The notes: generated by a model from the sequence alone, not told the origin. Positions 6,428 to 16,370 are shown, counted from the stretch's first letter. The stretch is 64,000 nucleotides of DNA from RECM01 sp047921215 (GCA_047921215.1 JBLRWO010000021.1:1-64000), one strand, 5' to 3'. Numbers and translations are program-made.

Positions 6428-9259
6428 CTATTTAACCAGGACCATCATCCTCGAAGTCCGGAAACTGCCCGCCGAGATCGCATATATGTATACGCCCGAT
6501 GGAAAAGCGGCGGCATCGAACCGTGCTTCAAACCGGCCGGCCCCCTTGTGCTCGTTGACCAGAATCGCTACCTCCTGTCCCAGCATATTATAGACCGACA
6601 GGCGGACCGGTGATGCTTCGGGCAGGGCATAGGTGATCACGGTTGCGGGGTTGAACGGGTTGGGATAATTCTGCCCGAGTTCAAACGCATCCGGCAGTTC
6701 TGTTTCCGTATCCGGTGATTCGCTGAAGTCAGCTTGTATCTGGTCTTCAGAATCAGACCCGGCAGCATCACTGACCGAGGCGGCGAGCACCGGTTCGCAG
6801 GATTCGGCTGAAACGGTATAGACCGGGTCATCGGCGATTGCCATACTTCCCGGACGTTGTGATACCGGTACATGAACCTCGTAATTTGTGAAGCCTACGT
6901 TTCCGCTGGCATCCATTAGCTCGAGCCGGAGCGTATATACGCGTCCATTAGCAGTACCATCCCTTTCTGCCCGGAGCTGAACGGTATTACAGCTACCGCC
7001 AATGACCATATCATCGACTGTATTTCCGTCCTCCTCACCATTTTCAGGCTCGTCGCTTGTTACCGAAACAATTACAACGTCCTCAGGTGTGAGGGTTTGA
7101 TCGCAAAAGTCGCCGACCTCAATGTCAAGATCTGCGAGAGCGAGCGTCCGGTAGTCGTGTTTCGGGCTCCACAGAACCATGGGTTCACTATTCACGGTGA
7201 TGGTTGGCGGGGTTGTATCAACCACATTTACTGTACGCTTTTCGGTGACTGAATTCGTGCTTGCATCGGTTCCGGTGTAATCCACCTCATAATCACCTGG
7301 GGTGTGGGTATCCACATCGGAAGCATCGATAACAAGTACCGGATTCGGGTCGCAAATGTCAGAAATCGTAGCCCCGAATTCCACATAGTCATCCACACCG
7401 CATTCAAGCGTGACCGGATCGTCGCCCAGCAGGGTAACGACGGGTGGAGTGGTGTCCTCTATGGTGATGGTCACGTTATCTGTATCGCTCAGGCCGTCCG
7501 GGTCGGTAACTGTAAGTGTGACCACGTGAACCCCAAGCGACAGGGTAACGTTTGCCGTCGGGCTGGCCGACGGCCCGGCAATCACATCCGCTCCGATACG
7601 CCAGGTATAGGTAAGCGGATCACCGTTATCGTCGAAAGAACCCGAGCCATCGAGCGTTACTTCTGCGCCGTCGAAACAATCGCATTCAACGGTCTGGTCT
7701 GCCCCGGCATCAGCAACCGGCGGCACGTTGATGATTTCCGCGATGGCCAGGCGAAGGTTAGGCAACGGCCCGATGTTTTCGCTGGTGTCGCCACCCTGTG
7801 GGGTACCTGTATCCTGCAGAATGGTCAGTACTTCCGAAGCACTCAGAACTGTGCCATGGGCGGCAAAGTTAATACCCTGAAGGTTCAGCACAGCACCCGA
7901 TACAATTGGTGAGGCACCGGAAGTACCTCCGAAGCCACGGCGATACCAGAAATCTTCATTGTTGGGCTGATCGTGATTGCTATAATGAGTTCCATAACCC
8001 GTTGTCATCACATTCTGACCCCAGCCCTGAAGATCGACCCGGCTTCCATAGCTTGAGAAATCTAGCCGTGAACGGGTTGTTGAACTTCCGGCTCCAACTA
8101 TAATGGCTCCTGAATAATTGTCGGGATCATCGGGGTCAAACCGGCCTTTACAGCCTTCCTGATCAAGATCAACATCTCCATTCCCGGCCGCCTGCACTAC
8201 GATTATTCCTGCAGCCGTTGCGGTCACAATGGCATCAAATGCGGATTGTATCCACTCAGTGGGCCCCAACCCGGTCTGGTCGCCGTTGCCAGGGCAGGTC
8301 AATTCGCATACACAGGTCTGTTGTTCAATCAGGATAACATCACCTGGTTTTCCGTCGGCAGCCGCAAGTGCGATAGCGAGTCCAGGATTGTATCGCTCAA
8401 TATTGTTTTTGTCAAATGTGGCAGCCGCCGCCAAGCCGACATCGGCTCCCCAGGAAATCCCGGTTACTCCCTTGTCGTCATTATCGCCGACGAGTTCTCC
8501 CAGCACGGCTGTTCCATGATCACGGCTGTCATAGGGGTCCCGTTGCGTATGCCCGTCCGGCACGAGGATAGTTACGCCTGCGGCCTTGCTGAGGTCCTCA
8601 TGGGTCTGATTCCAGCTGTACTCCACATCATAAACAGTAAACCCTGAACCGTTGCCCCCCGGATAGTCCCAGGCATATCGTGCATTTATGCCATTTTGTC
8701 CATTTATACCATCGTCAGCTTCCTCCAGATAGCCCTGGAGATCTTCAAACAGCGGGGTGGGTTCATGATCGAAAATTGCCGTTTCCACCGTTTCTTCCAC
8801 TGGATAGTACGGCGGAGGTGCAGGTACAGGTGCCATTTCGGCAATTTCCACGAATGGCAGAGAAAGAAGTCCAGCAACGAACGCATCCATATCGGTGCCT
8901 TCTTTCGCAATAACGCGATACCAGGCTTCAAGGGCGGGCACGGCCCTTCCCGATCTCTGTTGCCCGCGGGCCCGAAGCTCCTGCAACGCGGTGTCCTGAA
9001 TGGGTATGAGCCGTTCAACCTTCGCGATATCCCGACGGATGGCTGATGACATCAGCTGACCACGGGCCTGTGGTAGCGCGTCTTCTGCGAACCGGACCTC
9101 TACTGCAAGTGCAGTATCGAACGTGCCGGGGCGCTGAGCTTCAACCGGTGCGGCGAATAACAGCAAAAGTACTGACAGGGCTATCAGACTTTTAGAACAT
9201 ACCGATCCGGGGAAATGCGGCAGGATCGGGTGACTAAACAGATTATATGTTTTTTTCAT
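6428..9259 (-). CDS. secreted S8 subtilisin-like serine protease with PKD/HYR-type domains and T9SS sorting domain
   Basis: A 943-residue protease. After a signal region ending 'LLFAAPVEAQ' (about residue 42) and a propeptide, the S8 domain shows Asp211 ('FTVYDVEYSW'), His248 ('DSRDHGTAVLGE') and Ser447 ('GGTSGASPIVSG'), the complete triad. Between His and Ser is a four-Cys stretch 'CVCELTCPG'. Then come a PKD-like domain ('LDGSGSFDDNGDPLTYTW', about 535-620), a DUF5011/HYR-like Ig domain ('TLECGVDDYVEFGATISD'), a further beta domain and the T9SS tail ('LGQNYPNPFNPATVITYALP', 'MLGQEVAILVN'). It should be exported and act on extracellular protein. A lipoprotein gene ends 11 bases upstream on the same strand, so the two probably form an operon. 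Confidence 0.92.
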   Translation of the reverse strand: MKKTYNLFSHPILPHFPGSVCSKSLIALSVLLLLFAAPVEAQRPGTFDTALAVEVRFAEDALPQARGQLMSSAIRRDIAKVERLIPIQDTALQELRARGQQRSGRAVPALEAWYRVIAKEGTDMDAFVAGLLSLPFVEIAEMAPVPAPPPYYPVEETVETAIFDHEPTPLFEDLQGYLEEADDGINGQNGINARYAWDYPGGNGSGFTVYDVEYSWNQTHEDLSKAAGVTILVPDGHTQRDPYDSRDHGTAVLGELVGDNDDKGVTGISWGADVGLAAAATFDKNNIERYNPGLAIALAAADGKPGDVILIEQQTCVCELTCPGNGDQTGLGPTEWIQSAFDAIVTATAAGIIVVQAAGNGDVDLDQEGCKGRFDPDDPDNYSGAIIVGAGSSTTRSRLDFSSYGSRVDLQGWGQNVMTTGYGTHYSNHDQPNNEDFWYRRGFGGTSGASPIVSGAVLNLQGINFAAHGTVLSASEVLTILQDTGTPQGGDTSENIGPLPNLRLAIAEIINVPPVADAGADQTVECDCFDGAEVTLDGSGSFDDNGDPLTYTWRIGADVIAGPSASPTANVTLSLGVHVVTLTVTDPDGLSDTDNVTITIEDTTPPVVTLLGDDPVTLECGVDDYVEFGATISDICDPNPVLVIDASDVDTHTPGDYEVDYTGTDASTNSVTEKRTVNVVDTTPPTITVNSEPMVLWSPKHDYRTLALADLDIEVGDFCDQTLTPEDVVIVSVTSDEPENGEEDGNTVDDMVIGGSCNTVQLRAERDGTANGRVYTLRLELMDASGNVGFTNYEVHVPVSQRPGSMAIADDPVYTVSAESCEPVLAASVSDAAGSDSEDQIQADFSESPDTETELPDAFELGQNYPNPFNPATVITYALPEASPVRLSVYNMLGQEVAILVNEHKGAGRFEARFDAAAFPSGVYIYAISAGSFRTSRMMVLVK

Positions 9260-9270
9260 GGTGATCTCCT

Positions 9271-9741
9271 TTAGTGTGATTTCACCGGGATCATAGTTGC
9301 CAGCATGTGATCAAAAACCAGATCGTAGTTACTCCGGGAAAGAAGCCGCATTTCAACGATGTGGTTATTCATACCCAGAAAAGCGAAATAGCGCTCGGTT
9401 ACAGCAGCAGGATCCCGCTTTAATACAGGAATTGGACCATCCGGGTGTTCCACAACCCGCAGTGTGTCATAGGTTACATGAACGGGAAGGGGAGGGCTTA
9501 CTTCCGGATCAATTATGACAAGATCAATCCTTGCATCATCATTTCCAGGAGGCCGGAACCGGACGGTCCTGCGTTCCTGTTCGGCATACCATGTTGCAGG
9601 GTAATCCAGGGTAAAAGAGACATCACCCACGTACAGGTACGATGTCCATTCAGGGTCATCCCCGGATTTGACGCAGGCGTGCATTTCAGCCAGCAAAATA
9701 ATGATGACCGGCAGGCAGAGCGTAAGTTTATTGTTCAGCAT
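9271..9741 (-). CDS. putative lipoprotein, 156 residues
   Basis: The ATG at 9741 (MLNNKLTLCLPVIIILLAEMHAC) gives a lipoprotein-like leader with Cys about residue 23, although the lipobox is not canonical; a longer frame starts at 9762. The rest has a beta-rich pattern with 'VSFTLDYPATWYAEQERRTVRFRPP', reminiscent of PsbP/LpqN-like domains that begin 'f.l.yP..W', and ends 'HMLATMIPVK'. It lies just upstream of the subtilase, so it may be coexpressed and could assist or restrain the protease, but this is only inferred from position. Confidence 0.65.
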   Translation of the reverse strand: MLNNKLTLCLPVIIILLAEMHACVKSGDDPEWTSYLYVGDVSFTLDYPATWYAEQERRTVRFRPPGNDDARIDLVIIDPEVSPPLPVHVTYDTLRVVEHPDGPIPVLKRDPAAVTERYFAFLGMNNHIVEMRLLSRSNYDLVFDHMLATMIPVKSH

Positions 9742-10225
9742 GGCGGAATACATAAACCACAATTCTTTTGACGGTTGATTTGGAAGGGATTTTCTAACCT
9801 AACTACACCTAAAAAGACTCGGGAGATATGTAACATGCACCATACGCCGATCAGCTTACGCAAAAACACGGCAACTCCGTTTACGGTAACCAGATTGTCT
9901 ATCATATGAACCTTCCCTTTTTCCGGTAGCTAACCGGGCTAACAAGCTGTCTTTAATTTAAAAGAAATTTAGTTAAGCGCAAGTTCTTTATTTTAAGCCG
10001 TACTTCATTTCATTCCTTTAATCACTGCCTGAACCCCGTCAGGCCGGGATTCGCTGCTTACGCTGCCGGAAAAACCCGCCCGCAATTGAGCGGTTCATCA
10101 GCCGGCAAACCGGGCACGATACGTCATCTTTTTTTCCGCGCCGGAATTGGTGATATTGCATTTTCAAATTATCGCTTGCCCGGCGATGAGTCTGTCAGAA
10201 ACCTATACTGTAAGCGGCAACTATT
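9742..10225. other. divergent intergenic region
   Basis: Separates minus- and plus-strand secreted-protein genes and must hold both promoters. I see no clear gene, RNA or hairpin with a T tract. The part at 9920-10000 is AT-rich, while 10020-10145 is GC-rich. Confidence 0.5.
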
Positions 10226-13200
10226 ATGAATACATTAACGGAAATGGCGACACGGTGCAGGTGGGGGTTGGCTCTGATGTGTGTGCTATCTTTTCAGTTC
10301 TTTTTTCTCTTCCCGTTGTTCAATGCCGGTATAAACGCCCAGCAGATATCCATCAGCCGGATCGACCAGATGCCCGATTTCCCCTCGCCCTACCAGATGC
10401 GCAACTGGAAACAGGTGACCATCGGTTACGATGCCTATGTTTTTGATTACACCAAAACGGGCGAACACCTGCCGCTGCTGTTCTGGCGCAACAATACGGT
10501 GAATTACCCTGGGGATGTGAGCTTCGGGCTGCACACGGTTGTTGGCACAAATTCCCCCACCTCGGGCGAGGCGATCAACGTGATTCCGGCACTGATCGGC
10601 GCCACCCTGGTTGGCATCGACAAAAGCGATCAGAACGGCTACAACTGGGTGAGGATGGCCCGCGAATATTTCAACAACCGCCCCGAGGAGATGGTCTATC
10701 TGAACCACCCGTCCACCGAAAGCGGAGACGACTGGTGGTACGACTCCATGCCGTCTGTGTTCTTCTATCAGCTGTACGATCTCTATCCCGATACCGACGA
10801 CTTCGACTACCAGCTGCGCAGCGTGGCCAGCCAGTGGCTCCGCGCGATTGAAACCATGGGAGGCAGCGCCGCTCCGTGGACCGTGCCTAATATGGATTAC
10901 CGCGGATGGTATCTGTCGACCATGCAGCCGTTTACAAGTGGTGTCAAGGAACCGGAAGCGGCCGGCGCACTGGCGTGGATGCTCTACCATGCGTATAAGG
11001 AGACCGGCGAGGACCGCTACAGACTCGGCGCGGAATGGGCCATGGAGTTCCTGAACGCTTACCCCTCGAACCCGTCGTACGAACTGCAGCTGCTCTATGG
11101 AACCTATATCGCCGCGAAAATGAACGCTGAACTCGGTACGGAGTTCAACGTCGAAAAGATGGTGAACTGGACCTTCGACGTGGGCCCGCTCCGCCAGTGG
11201 GGATCGATGGTCGGAACCTGGGGCGGGCTTGATGTTTCAGGCCTGATCGGCGAGGTGAACGGCTCGAACGACTACGCATTCTCTATGAACACGTTCCAGC
11301 AGGCCGGTGCGCTGCTGCCGCTGCTGCGCTATGACGACCGCTTCGCCAACGCCCTGGGCAAGTGGATGCTCAACGCGGCCAACGCATCCCGCCTTTACTA
11401 CACAGAATACCTGCCGCTGTTCAAACAGGACAGTGACGAGTGGGCCACGGTGTACGATCCCGAATCCCTTTTTGCGCATGAAGCTCTGCGGCAGAACAGA
11501 TCCGGCGCCGCGCCTTACGCCACCGGCGATGCCATGGCGGGCGGCTGGGGCGCAACGAACCTGACACTCTACAGCTCGTCGCACGTCGGTATGTTCGGCA
11601 GTATTATCGATACCACCGATGTGGAGGGCATCCTCAAACTGGACCTGCTGAAGACCGATTTCTTCCGGGATGAGGCCTATCCCACCTACCTTGTCTACAA
11701 TCCGTACGATGTTGACCAATCGGTTACGCTGGATGTAGGCGCCGGAAGCGTGAGCCTGTATGAAACCACAACCAACACGTTTCTCGCTTCGGGCGTATCG
11801 GGCGAGGTGCAGGTGAATGTTCCGGCCCTTGGTTCCTACATATTGGTCTACACGCCGGCCGGCGGCACCGTCACCTACGAATACGACCGGATGCTGGTTG
11901 ATGGCATAATCGTCGACTATATGTCGGGACAGGGCGTGGCGAACTATCCGCCGCGCATCAAAGGCCTGGCGGCCGCATCGGCTCAGATCGTACCGGACGG
12001 CTCCACACAGATTTATGCAACCGCCACCGACCGCGACGGTGATGAACTGACGTACAGCTGGGCGGCCAATGGTGGTGAACTGACCGGGGATGGTCCTGAT
12101 GTTACATGGACCGCGCCGGGCACCACCGGCACATTCTCCATCGAGGTGCAGGTGAGCGATGGGTCAGGAGATCCCGTAACCGGCTATATCCAGATTGCCG
12201 TGTCGGAAATCGCCAACGTCGCACCTGTTATCAATGAACTGAAGGCCGAACCCCGGAAAGTCGACCTCGGAGGCACATCCGCCCTCGAATGCCTGGCCAC
12301 CGACGAAGATAATGATGACGGAGATCTGACCTACGAATGGTCTTCCGACAACGGATTGATTGTCGGAACCGGCCCTGCGGTTGAATGGACGGCCCCTCAG
12401 ATGGATGGCAACTATTACATCACCTGCCTGGTGAGTGATCCGGAGGGTGCCACTGCCACCGACAGTATCGCCGTTTCCGTGAGGGACTTTTCGGTTATAC
12501 AGTCCGGAAACCTGATCCTTCACCTTCCTTTTAACGGAAACAGCGACGACGCAAGCGGCAACAACCATGCGGTTACCCTGGATGGTCCTGTTCCGGCCAC
12601 CGACCGTTTGGGAGTGACTGATGGTGCCTACCGCTTCGACGGGATCAACGATTTCATGCGCGTGGCCAACTCGGCTCCCCTGAATTTTTCGGATGCCATT
12701 ACGCTCAATTTCTGGATCACCTTCGACCGTTTCTACGAACGTGAACAGTTCCCGATCTCGCACGGCAGCTGGGATAACCGCTGGAAAGTATCCCTGTCGA
12801 ACAACAAAATCCGCTGGACGATCAACACCACGGGCGGCATCACCGATATCGATTCCGAGACTACGGTCGAGCGCCTGAAATGGTACAATGTTACCGCCCT
12901 GTATTCCGGCGATGACATGGAACTGTACATCGACGGCAAGCTCGAGGCCTTCAAATACTGGAGCGGGAGCATCAATCCCTCGCCCGTTGACCTGACCATT
13001 GGCCAGATAGTTCCGAACAACAACCAGTACAATTACAACGGCAAGCTCGACGACATCCGCCTGTACGATTACGCCCTGCCGTATGAGGAAATTCAGCGGC
13101 TGGCTTCTGTGACCACCTCGGTGGAGGACGGCCGCAGTGAGCTGCCCCGGGAAACATACCTGTACCAGAACTATCCGAACCCGTTCAACCCGACAACCGT

Positions 13201-13411
13201 TATCACCTTCGACCTGAAAGAGGCCGGGGATGTGAGCATCCGGGTGTTCAATATGCTGGGACAGGAGGTAGGAAACCTGGTGCAGGAACGGATGAGCGCA
13301 GGTTCACACACCATTCCGTTCAACGCGTCGGCACTTTCGAGCGGCATGTACGTGTACCGGCTAAGAACCGGCAGCGTTGTGCAGACACGCAAGATGATGC
13401 TGATCAGGTAG
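10226..13411 (+). CDS. large secreted protein: alpha-toroid-like domain, two PKD/Ig repeats, LamG domain, T9SS tail
   Basis: A 1061-residue protein with a signal peptide ending 'LFNAGINAQ' (start at 10226 or 10244). Residues about 45-480 are helix- and Trp/Tyr-rich ('EPEAAGALAWMLYHAYKETGEDRY', 'LLYGTYIAAKMNAELG', 'LGKWMLNAAN'), like an (alpha/alpha)-barrel glycoside hydrolase or lyase, followed by a beta domain (480-570). I cannot assign a carbohydrate-active family. Two PKD/cadherin-like repeats follow ('TATDRDGDELTYSW', 'DDGDLTYEWSSDNG'). A concanavalin/LamG domain (about 755-970, 'LILHLPFNGNSDDASGNNH', 'YRFDGINDFMRV', 'GKLDDIRLYDYAL') and the sorting tail ('YQNYPNPFNPTTVITFDL', 'RTGSVVQTRKMMLI') complete it. 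Probably a surface or secreted polysaccharide-acting enzyme. Confidence 0.8.
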   Translation: MNTLTEMATRCRWGLALMCVLSFQFFFLFPLFNAGINAQQISISRIDQMPDFPSPYQMRNWKQVTIGYDAYVFDYTKTGEHLPLLFWRNNTVNYPGDVSFGLHTVVGTNSPTSGEAINVIPALIGATLVGIDKSDQNGYNWVRMAREYFNNRPEEMVYLNHPSTESGDDWWYDSMPSVFFYQLYDLYPDTDDFDYQLRSVASQWLRAIETMGGSAAPWTVPNMDYRGWYLSTMQPFTSGVKEPEAAGALAWMLYHAYKETGEDRYRLGAEWAMEFLNAYPSNPSYELQLLYGTYIAAKMNAELGTEFNVEKMVNWTFDVGPLRQWGSMVGTWGGLDVSGLIGEVNGSNDYAFSMNTFQQAGALLPLLRYDDRFANALGKWMLNAANASRLYYTEYLPLFKQDSDEWATVYDPESLFAHEALRQNRSGAAPYATGDAMAGGWGATNLTLYSSSHVGMFGSIIDTTDVEGILKLDLLKTDFFRDEAYPTYLVYNPYDVDQSVTLDVGAGSVSLYETTTNTFLASGVSGEVQVNVPALGSYILVYTPAGGTVTYEYDRMLVDGIIVDYMSGQGVANYPPRIKGLAAASAQIVPDGSTQIYATATDRDGDELTYSWAANGGELTGDGPDVTWTAPGTTGTFSIEVQVSDGSGDPVTGYIQIAVSEIANVAPVINELKAEPRKVDLGGTSALECLATDEDNDDGDLTYEWSSDNGLIVGTGPAVEWTAPQMDGNYYITCLVSDPEGATATDSIAVSVRDFSVIQSGNLILHLPFNGNSDDASGNNHAVTLDGPVPATDRLGVTDGAYRFDGINDFMRVANSAPLNFSDAITLNFWITFDRFYEREQFPISHGSWDNRWKVSLSNNKIRWTINTTGGITDIDSETTVERLKWYNVTALYSGDDMELYIDGKLEAFKYWSGSINPSPVDLTIGQIVPNNNQYNYNGKLDDIRLYDYALPYEEIQRLASVTTSVEDGRSELPRETYLYQNYPNPFNPTTVITFDLKEAGDVSIRVFNMLGQEVGNLVQERMSAGSHTIPFNASALSSGMYVYRLRTGSVVQTRKMMLIR

Positions 13412-13668
13412 CGTGAACAGCCAGGTATGTGCCTTGCCGGGTAATGGTAATTCACCTGTTCTGAGCCCTGTTTGCCCTTCCGGCCACGCCCGGTAAAGCC
13501 GCCCGGCATTTTGCGATCGTATTTTTGGGTGCGGTGATAACGTATATACATGGTGACTGATATGAGAATCGGGTTTGATTTTAAGGACGGGTTTTACAGG
13601 GCGGTTTTGCAAATTTATGTCCATATTACAGATGTGAATAGTGTAAACATCCCATTGATCAACCCGTT

Positions 13669-14289
13669 ATGAACGTTAAGCTGCTGCTAGTGATCGCCTG
13701 TACCGTCCTGTTAACTGCCTGCACCGGTCCGTCCGGAGAAACGGCAGAAGAGCCCGCGGAGGAGAAAAAATCCGCTTTTGAACTGCCGGAAGAGCAGGAG
13801 GCCTTCTGGCAGAATATCCGCCGTCACTGCGGAAATGCCTACGACGGCAAACTGGCCGATGCCACACCGCACTACCAGGGCTTTTCGGCGGATCGCATAA
13901 CCATCCATTTTCGCAACTGCCCGGATACCCTCACGCATATATCGCTTCACCTCGACGACAACCACTCCCGGAATCTGATGCTGACCAACATGCGGGGAGC
14001 ACTGCGCCTGAAGCACGACCACCGCAACCGCGACGGCACCGAGGAGGTGATTACGCAGTATGGCGGTGATGCCCCGAAGCCGGGGCTGGAAACCCGCCAG
14101 ATTTTCCGGGCCGACAACCACACTGCGTACATCCTGCCCGAGCGGGCCGACAATTTCTGGTTCCTCGACCTGATGGACGAAAACACCCTGGCCTACGGGG
14201 TTCACTGGCCCAAACACGGCCATTCGATCCGCATGGAGTTCGACCTGTCGGCCCCGGTTGAGCCCCCGCCCGCACCCTGGGGGTATTGA
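13669..14289 (+). CDS. lipoprotein of unknown function
   Basis: A 206-residue protein with a classic lipoprotein leader 'MNVKLLLVIACTVLLTAC' (lipobox LTAC, Cys18), an acidic linker 'SGETAEEPAEEKK' and a globular part with His, Asn and Cys conserved in feel ('RRHCGNAYDGKL', 'HFRNCPDTLTHISLHLDD'). The paired Cys residues (about 53 and 83) could form a disulfide. The C-terminus is Pro-rich. I recognise a conserved secreted-protein style in Bacteroidota but no named family. It stands alone between a T9SS cargo gene and the antiporter. Confidence 0.7.
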   Translation: MNVKLLLVIACTVLLTACTGPSGETAEEPAEEKKSAFELPEEQEAFWQNIRRHCGNAYDGKLADATPHYQGFSADRITIHFRNCPDTLTHISLHLDDNHSRNLMLTNMRGALRLKHDHRNRDGTEEVITQYGGDAPKPGLETRQIFRADNHTAYILPERADNFWFLDLMDENTLAYGVHWPKHGHSIRMEFDLSAPVEPPPAPWGY

Positions 14290-14371
14290 GTTCCCTGAAT
14301 TATCGGCCATGCGGAGTAATTACGGATTCAAGTATAATGCAGCGTAAATACTGATTTTTCTGTGTTCCCCC

Positions 14372-15931
14372 CTACAACGCTATCATCACCATCACACTGT
14401 ACATAACCGCTGCAAGCCCAGCTGCCAGCAGCGCCAAACCGAACTGGGTATAGACGTGGTCCATCATATCGCATCCTGTGGCCAGCGACGACAGGATGGT
14501 GGTGTCGGAGATGGGCGAACACTGATCGCCGAATACCGCTCCCCCTGTTACCGCCGCAAAGCACAGGGTGATGAAGAAGGGATCGGGCATCACGGCCCAG
14601 GCCAGCGGCATCGCCACCGGAAACACCACCGCATAGGTGCCCCAGCTGGTGCCGGTCGAGAAAGCGATCAGCATGCAGATGCCCATCAGCAGGCCGGGCA
14701 GTAACACCGGGCTGAGCGCGCCCGCGGCCACCTCCACCACGTAATTGGCCGTGCCCACGGCATCGGCCACGCTTTTGAAGGAGACCGCAAGTGCCAGGAT
14801 GATCGCTCCGATCGTAACACCCTTGCAGCCGTCCAGGAAACCGTTCATAACCACGGCCAGCGGCATCCCCTTGATCAGCGCCACAAAGATGGCAGCAAGA
14901 ACGGCCAGGAAAAACGCTTCGGCAATGAGCAGCATGGGGCTTGCTTTCTGCCCCAGAATAAAATAGGTGACCACGTAGGGGATGATGGCCACCGAAAGCA
15001 GTGTGCCGATGGGGGCGAAAAAGTCGATGAGGCCCGACCGGTAGTCCTTCGGCACTTTCAGGGTCGACAGCTCGCCGGAGGCCAGCGGGATGGACCCCTC
15101 GCGGTCGAGTTGGCCCGTCTCTTTGGCCCGTTTGATGGCGGCGCGCATCCGGCGGCCGGGAACCCAGGGCAGCCATTCCCAGGCAAACAGGAAGGTGATG
15201 ATGAGGGCGAAAATGGCGTAAAAGTTGTACGGGAGGCTGGCAAAGAAGAAGGCGATACCGTCCTGTGCAGTGTTGAACAGCGGGATGGTGCCGATAACCA
15301 GCCCTCCCACATAGATCGGCCACACGTTGAAGGGGATGATGGTGGCCACCGGCGAGGAGGTCGAGTCGACCATATAGGCCAGCTCCTCGTGCGACACCTT
15401 GTGCTGATCGGCGATCGGCTTGACCGTGGCGCCCGTAAGCACCGTGCTGATGGTACCACCCTGATGGAACACCAGGCCCATCATCCAGGTGAAAAATTTG
15501 GCACTCCGCCGGCCCCGTACCACCAGGCTGCCCGCCCACTGCGCGAACCGCATGGCCCCGCCGGTGCGCGTCCAGATGCCGATAAGCCCCCCAAGTGCCC
15601 ACAGGTAGACCAGGATGATGAGGGCGAAGCTTTCCGTACCGATCGACGGGATAAGGAAGCCCTGCACGATGTTCAGCTCACCGGCAATCACACCACCCAG
15701 GGCGATGCCGATAAACAGGGCGCTGATCACCTCGCGGGTCCAGAACGCCAGCACGATGGTAACCAGCGGCGGAGCGATGCTCCACAACCCGAAATGCCCG
15801 TCATACTCCGGAAAACGCCCCTGGAACAGGATTCCCAGCCCGATGATCACGATGGCAGCGCCAAAAACAATCCACCCGCGCGTGGATATAAAATAGCGGG
15901 GTCTGTCGGTCGGATCGGTGTCTTCAGCCAT
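14372..15931 (-). CDS. Na+/H+ antiporter NhaC family protein
   Basis: A 519-residue membrane protein with about a dozen hydrophobic helices. It contains motifs of the NhaC/ion-transporter superfamily: 'ALIILVYLWALGGLIGIWTRTGG', 'VFHQGGTISTVLTGATVKPIAD', 'AYMVDSTSSPVATIIPFNVWP' and the duplicated late motif 'AFSTGTSWGTYAVVFPVAMPLAW' with 'GAVFGDQCSPISDTTILSSLATGCDMMDHV' (each shown in part). These Asp/Ser/Thr-rich broken helices form the ion site. It would exchange sodium for protons in the inner membrane, fitting a halotolerant or marine lifestyle. A second frame overlapping most of it on the same strand is a shadow. It could instead carry an organic substrate, as some NhaC relatives do. Confidence 0.88.
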   Translation of the reverse strand: MAEDTDPTDRPRYFISTRGWIVFGAAIVIIGLGILFQGRFPEYDGHFGLWSIAPPLVTIVLAFWTREVISALFIGIALGGVIAGELNIVQGFLIPSIGTESFALIILVYLWALGGLIGIWTRTGGAMRFAQWAGSLVVRGRRSAKFFTWMMGLVFHQGGTISTVLTGATVKPIADQHKVSHEELAYMVDSTSSPVATIIPFNVWPIYVGGLVIGTIPLFNTAQDGIAFFFASLPYNFYAIFALIITFLFAWEWLPWVPGRRMRAAIKRAKETGQLDREGSIPLASGELSTLKVPKDYRSGLIDFFAPIGTLLSVAIIPYVVTYFILGQKASPMLLIAEAFFLAVLAAIFVALIKGMPLAVVMNGFLDGCKGVTIGAIILALAVSFKSVADAVGTANYVVEVAAGALSPVLLPGLLMGICMLIAFSTGTSWGTYAVVFPVAMPLAWAVMPDPFFITLCFAAVTGGAVFGDQCSPISDTTILSSLATGCDMMDHVYTQFGLALLAAGLAAVMYSVMVMIAL

Positions 15932-16075
15932 AATCGGTAACTAAGTACAGGTTAGATTCGCTCAGACCGAATTAATGGAAAATTCCGCCGAATAAAAAGC
16001 CCCGTATCATGGTGAGCTTCTCATTTCGCCCCTTCAGGGGTACACGATTATGAAGGTGACGCCGGTAGTGCTGTT

Positions 16076-16216
16076 AGTATGCTTCGAATCAGGGAAGTAT
16101 GCAACAAGCGAACATTTGAACAGCGAAGTAATTTGGGAAGTTGCCACTGGCAGCCCTAAATTTTGGCCCAAAGCAGGTAACACTATTGGGGATGTGAAAG
16201 ACTTGTCACCGGTAGC
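16076..16216 (-). repeat. hairpin repeat family A, inverted copy
   Basis: The reverse complement reads CTACCGGTGACAAG.., CACATCCCCAATAGTGTTAC, a degraded TTGCCC/GGGCAA hairpin, and then the common tail ACTTCGCTGTTCAAATGTTC..ACTTCCCTGATTCGAAG. The tail is shared with the copies at 44470 and 49066, which shows that the element is larger than the 64-bp unit. Confidence 0.8.
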
Positions 16217-16332
16217 ATGACCTGAGTGCAGTCCTGAGCGCAAGCCGGCGCAGGGCGACGGCTGAAGTCGAACATCCAACGTCATGGTGAGCGCAACGCA
16301 GCAAAGCGGAGTGTAGTCGAATCACCTGGGTT
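16216..16332. repeat. repeat family B, two units
   Basis: Two adjacent units, about 16216-16276 (TGACCTGAGTGCAGTCCTGAGCGC..GAAGTCGAACAT) and 16281-16332 (GTCATGGTGAGCGCAACGCA..GTAGTCGAATCACCTGGG). Related copies lie at 23606-23672 and 58257-58304. Confidence 0.75.
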
Positions 16333-16370
16333 CAGCTCGGCTGAGCCAAACACCCCCCCCAAAAAAAACA

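Larger units (their letters stand above)
15932..16370. other. intergenic region filled by repeat families A and B
   Basis: Holds an inverted copy of family A (16076-16216), two family B units (16216-16332) and a short C8A8-like homopolymer stretch near 16350. No gene is supported here; the frame 16034-16285 is repeat sequence. Confidence 0.7.

Noticed and set aside
14328..15602. Long second minus-strand frame over the antiporter
   Set aside because: Gly/His/Arg-rich out-of-frame shadow of the clear NhaC-type protein; no signal, domain or start context.
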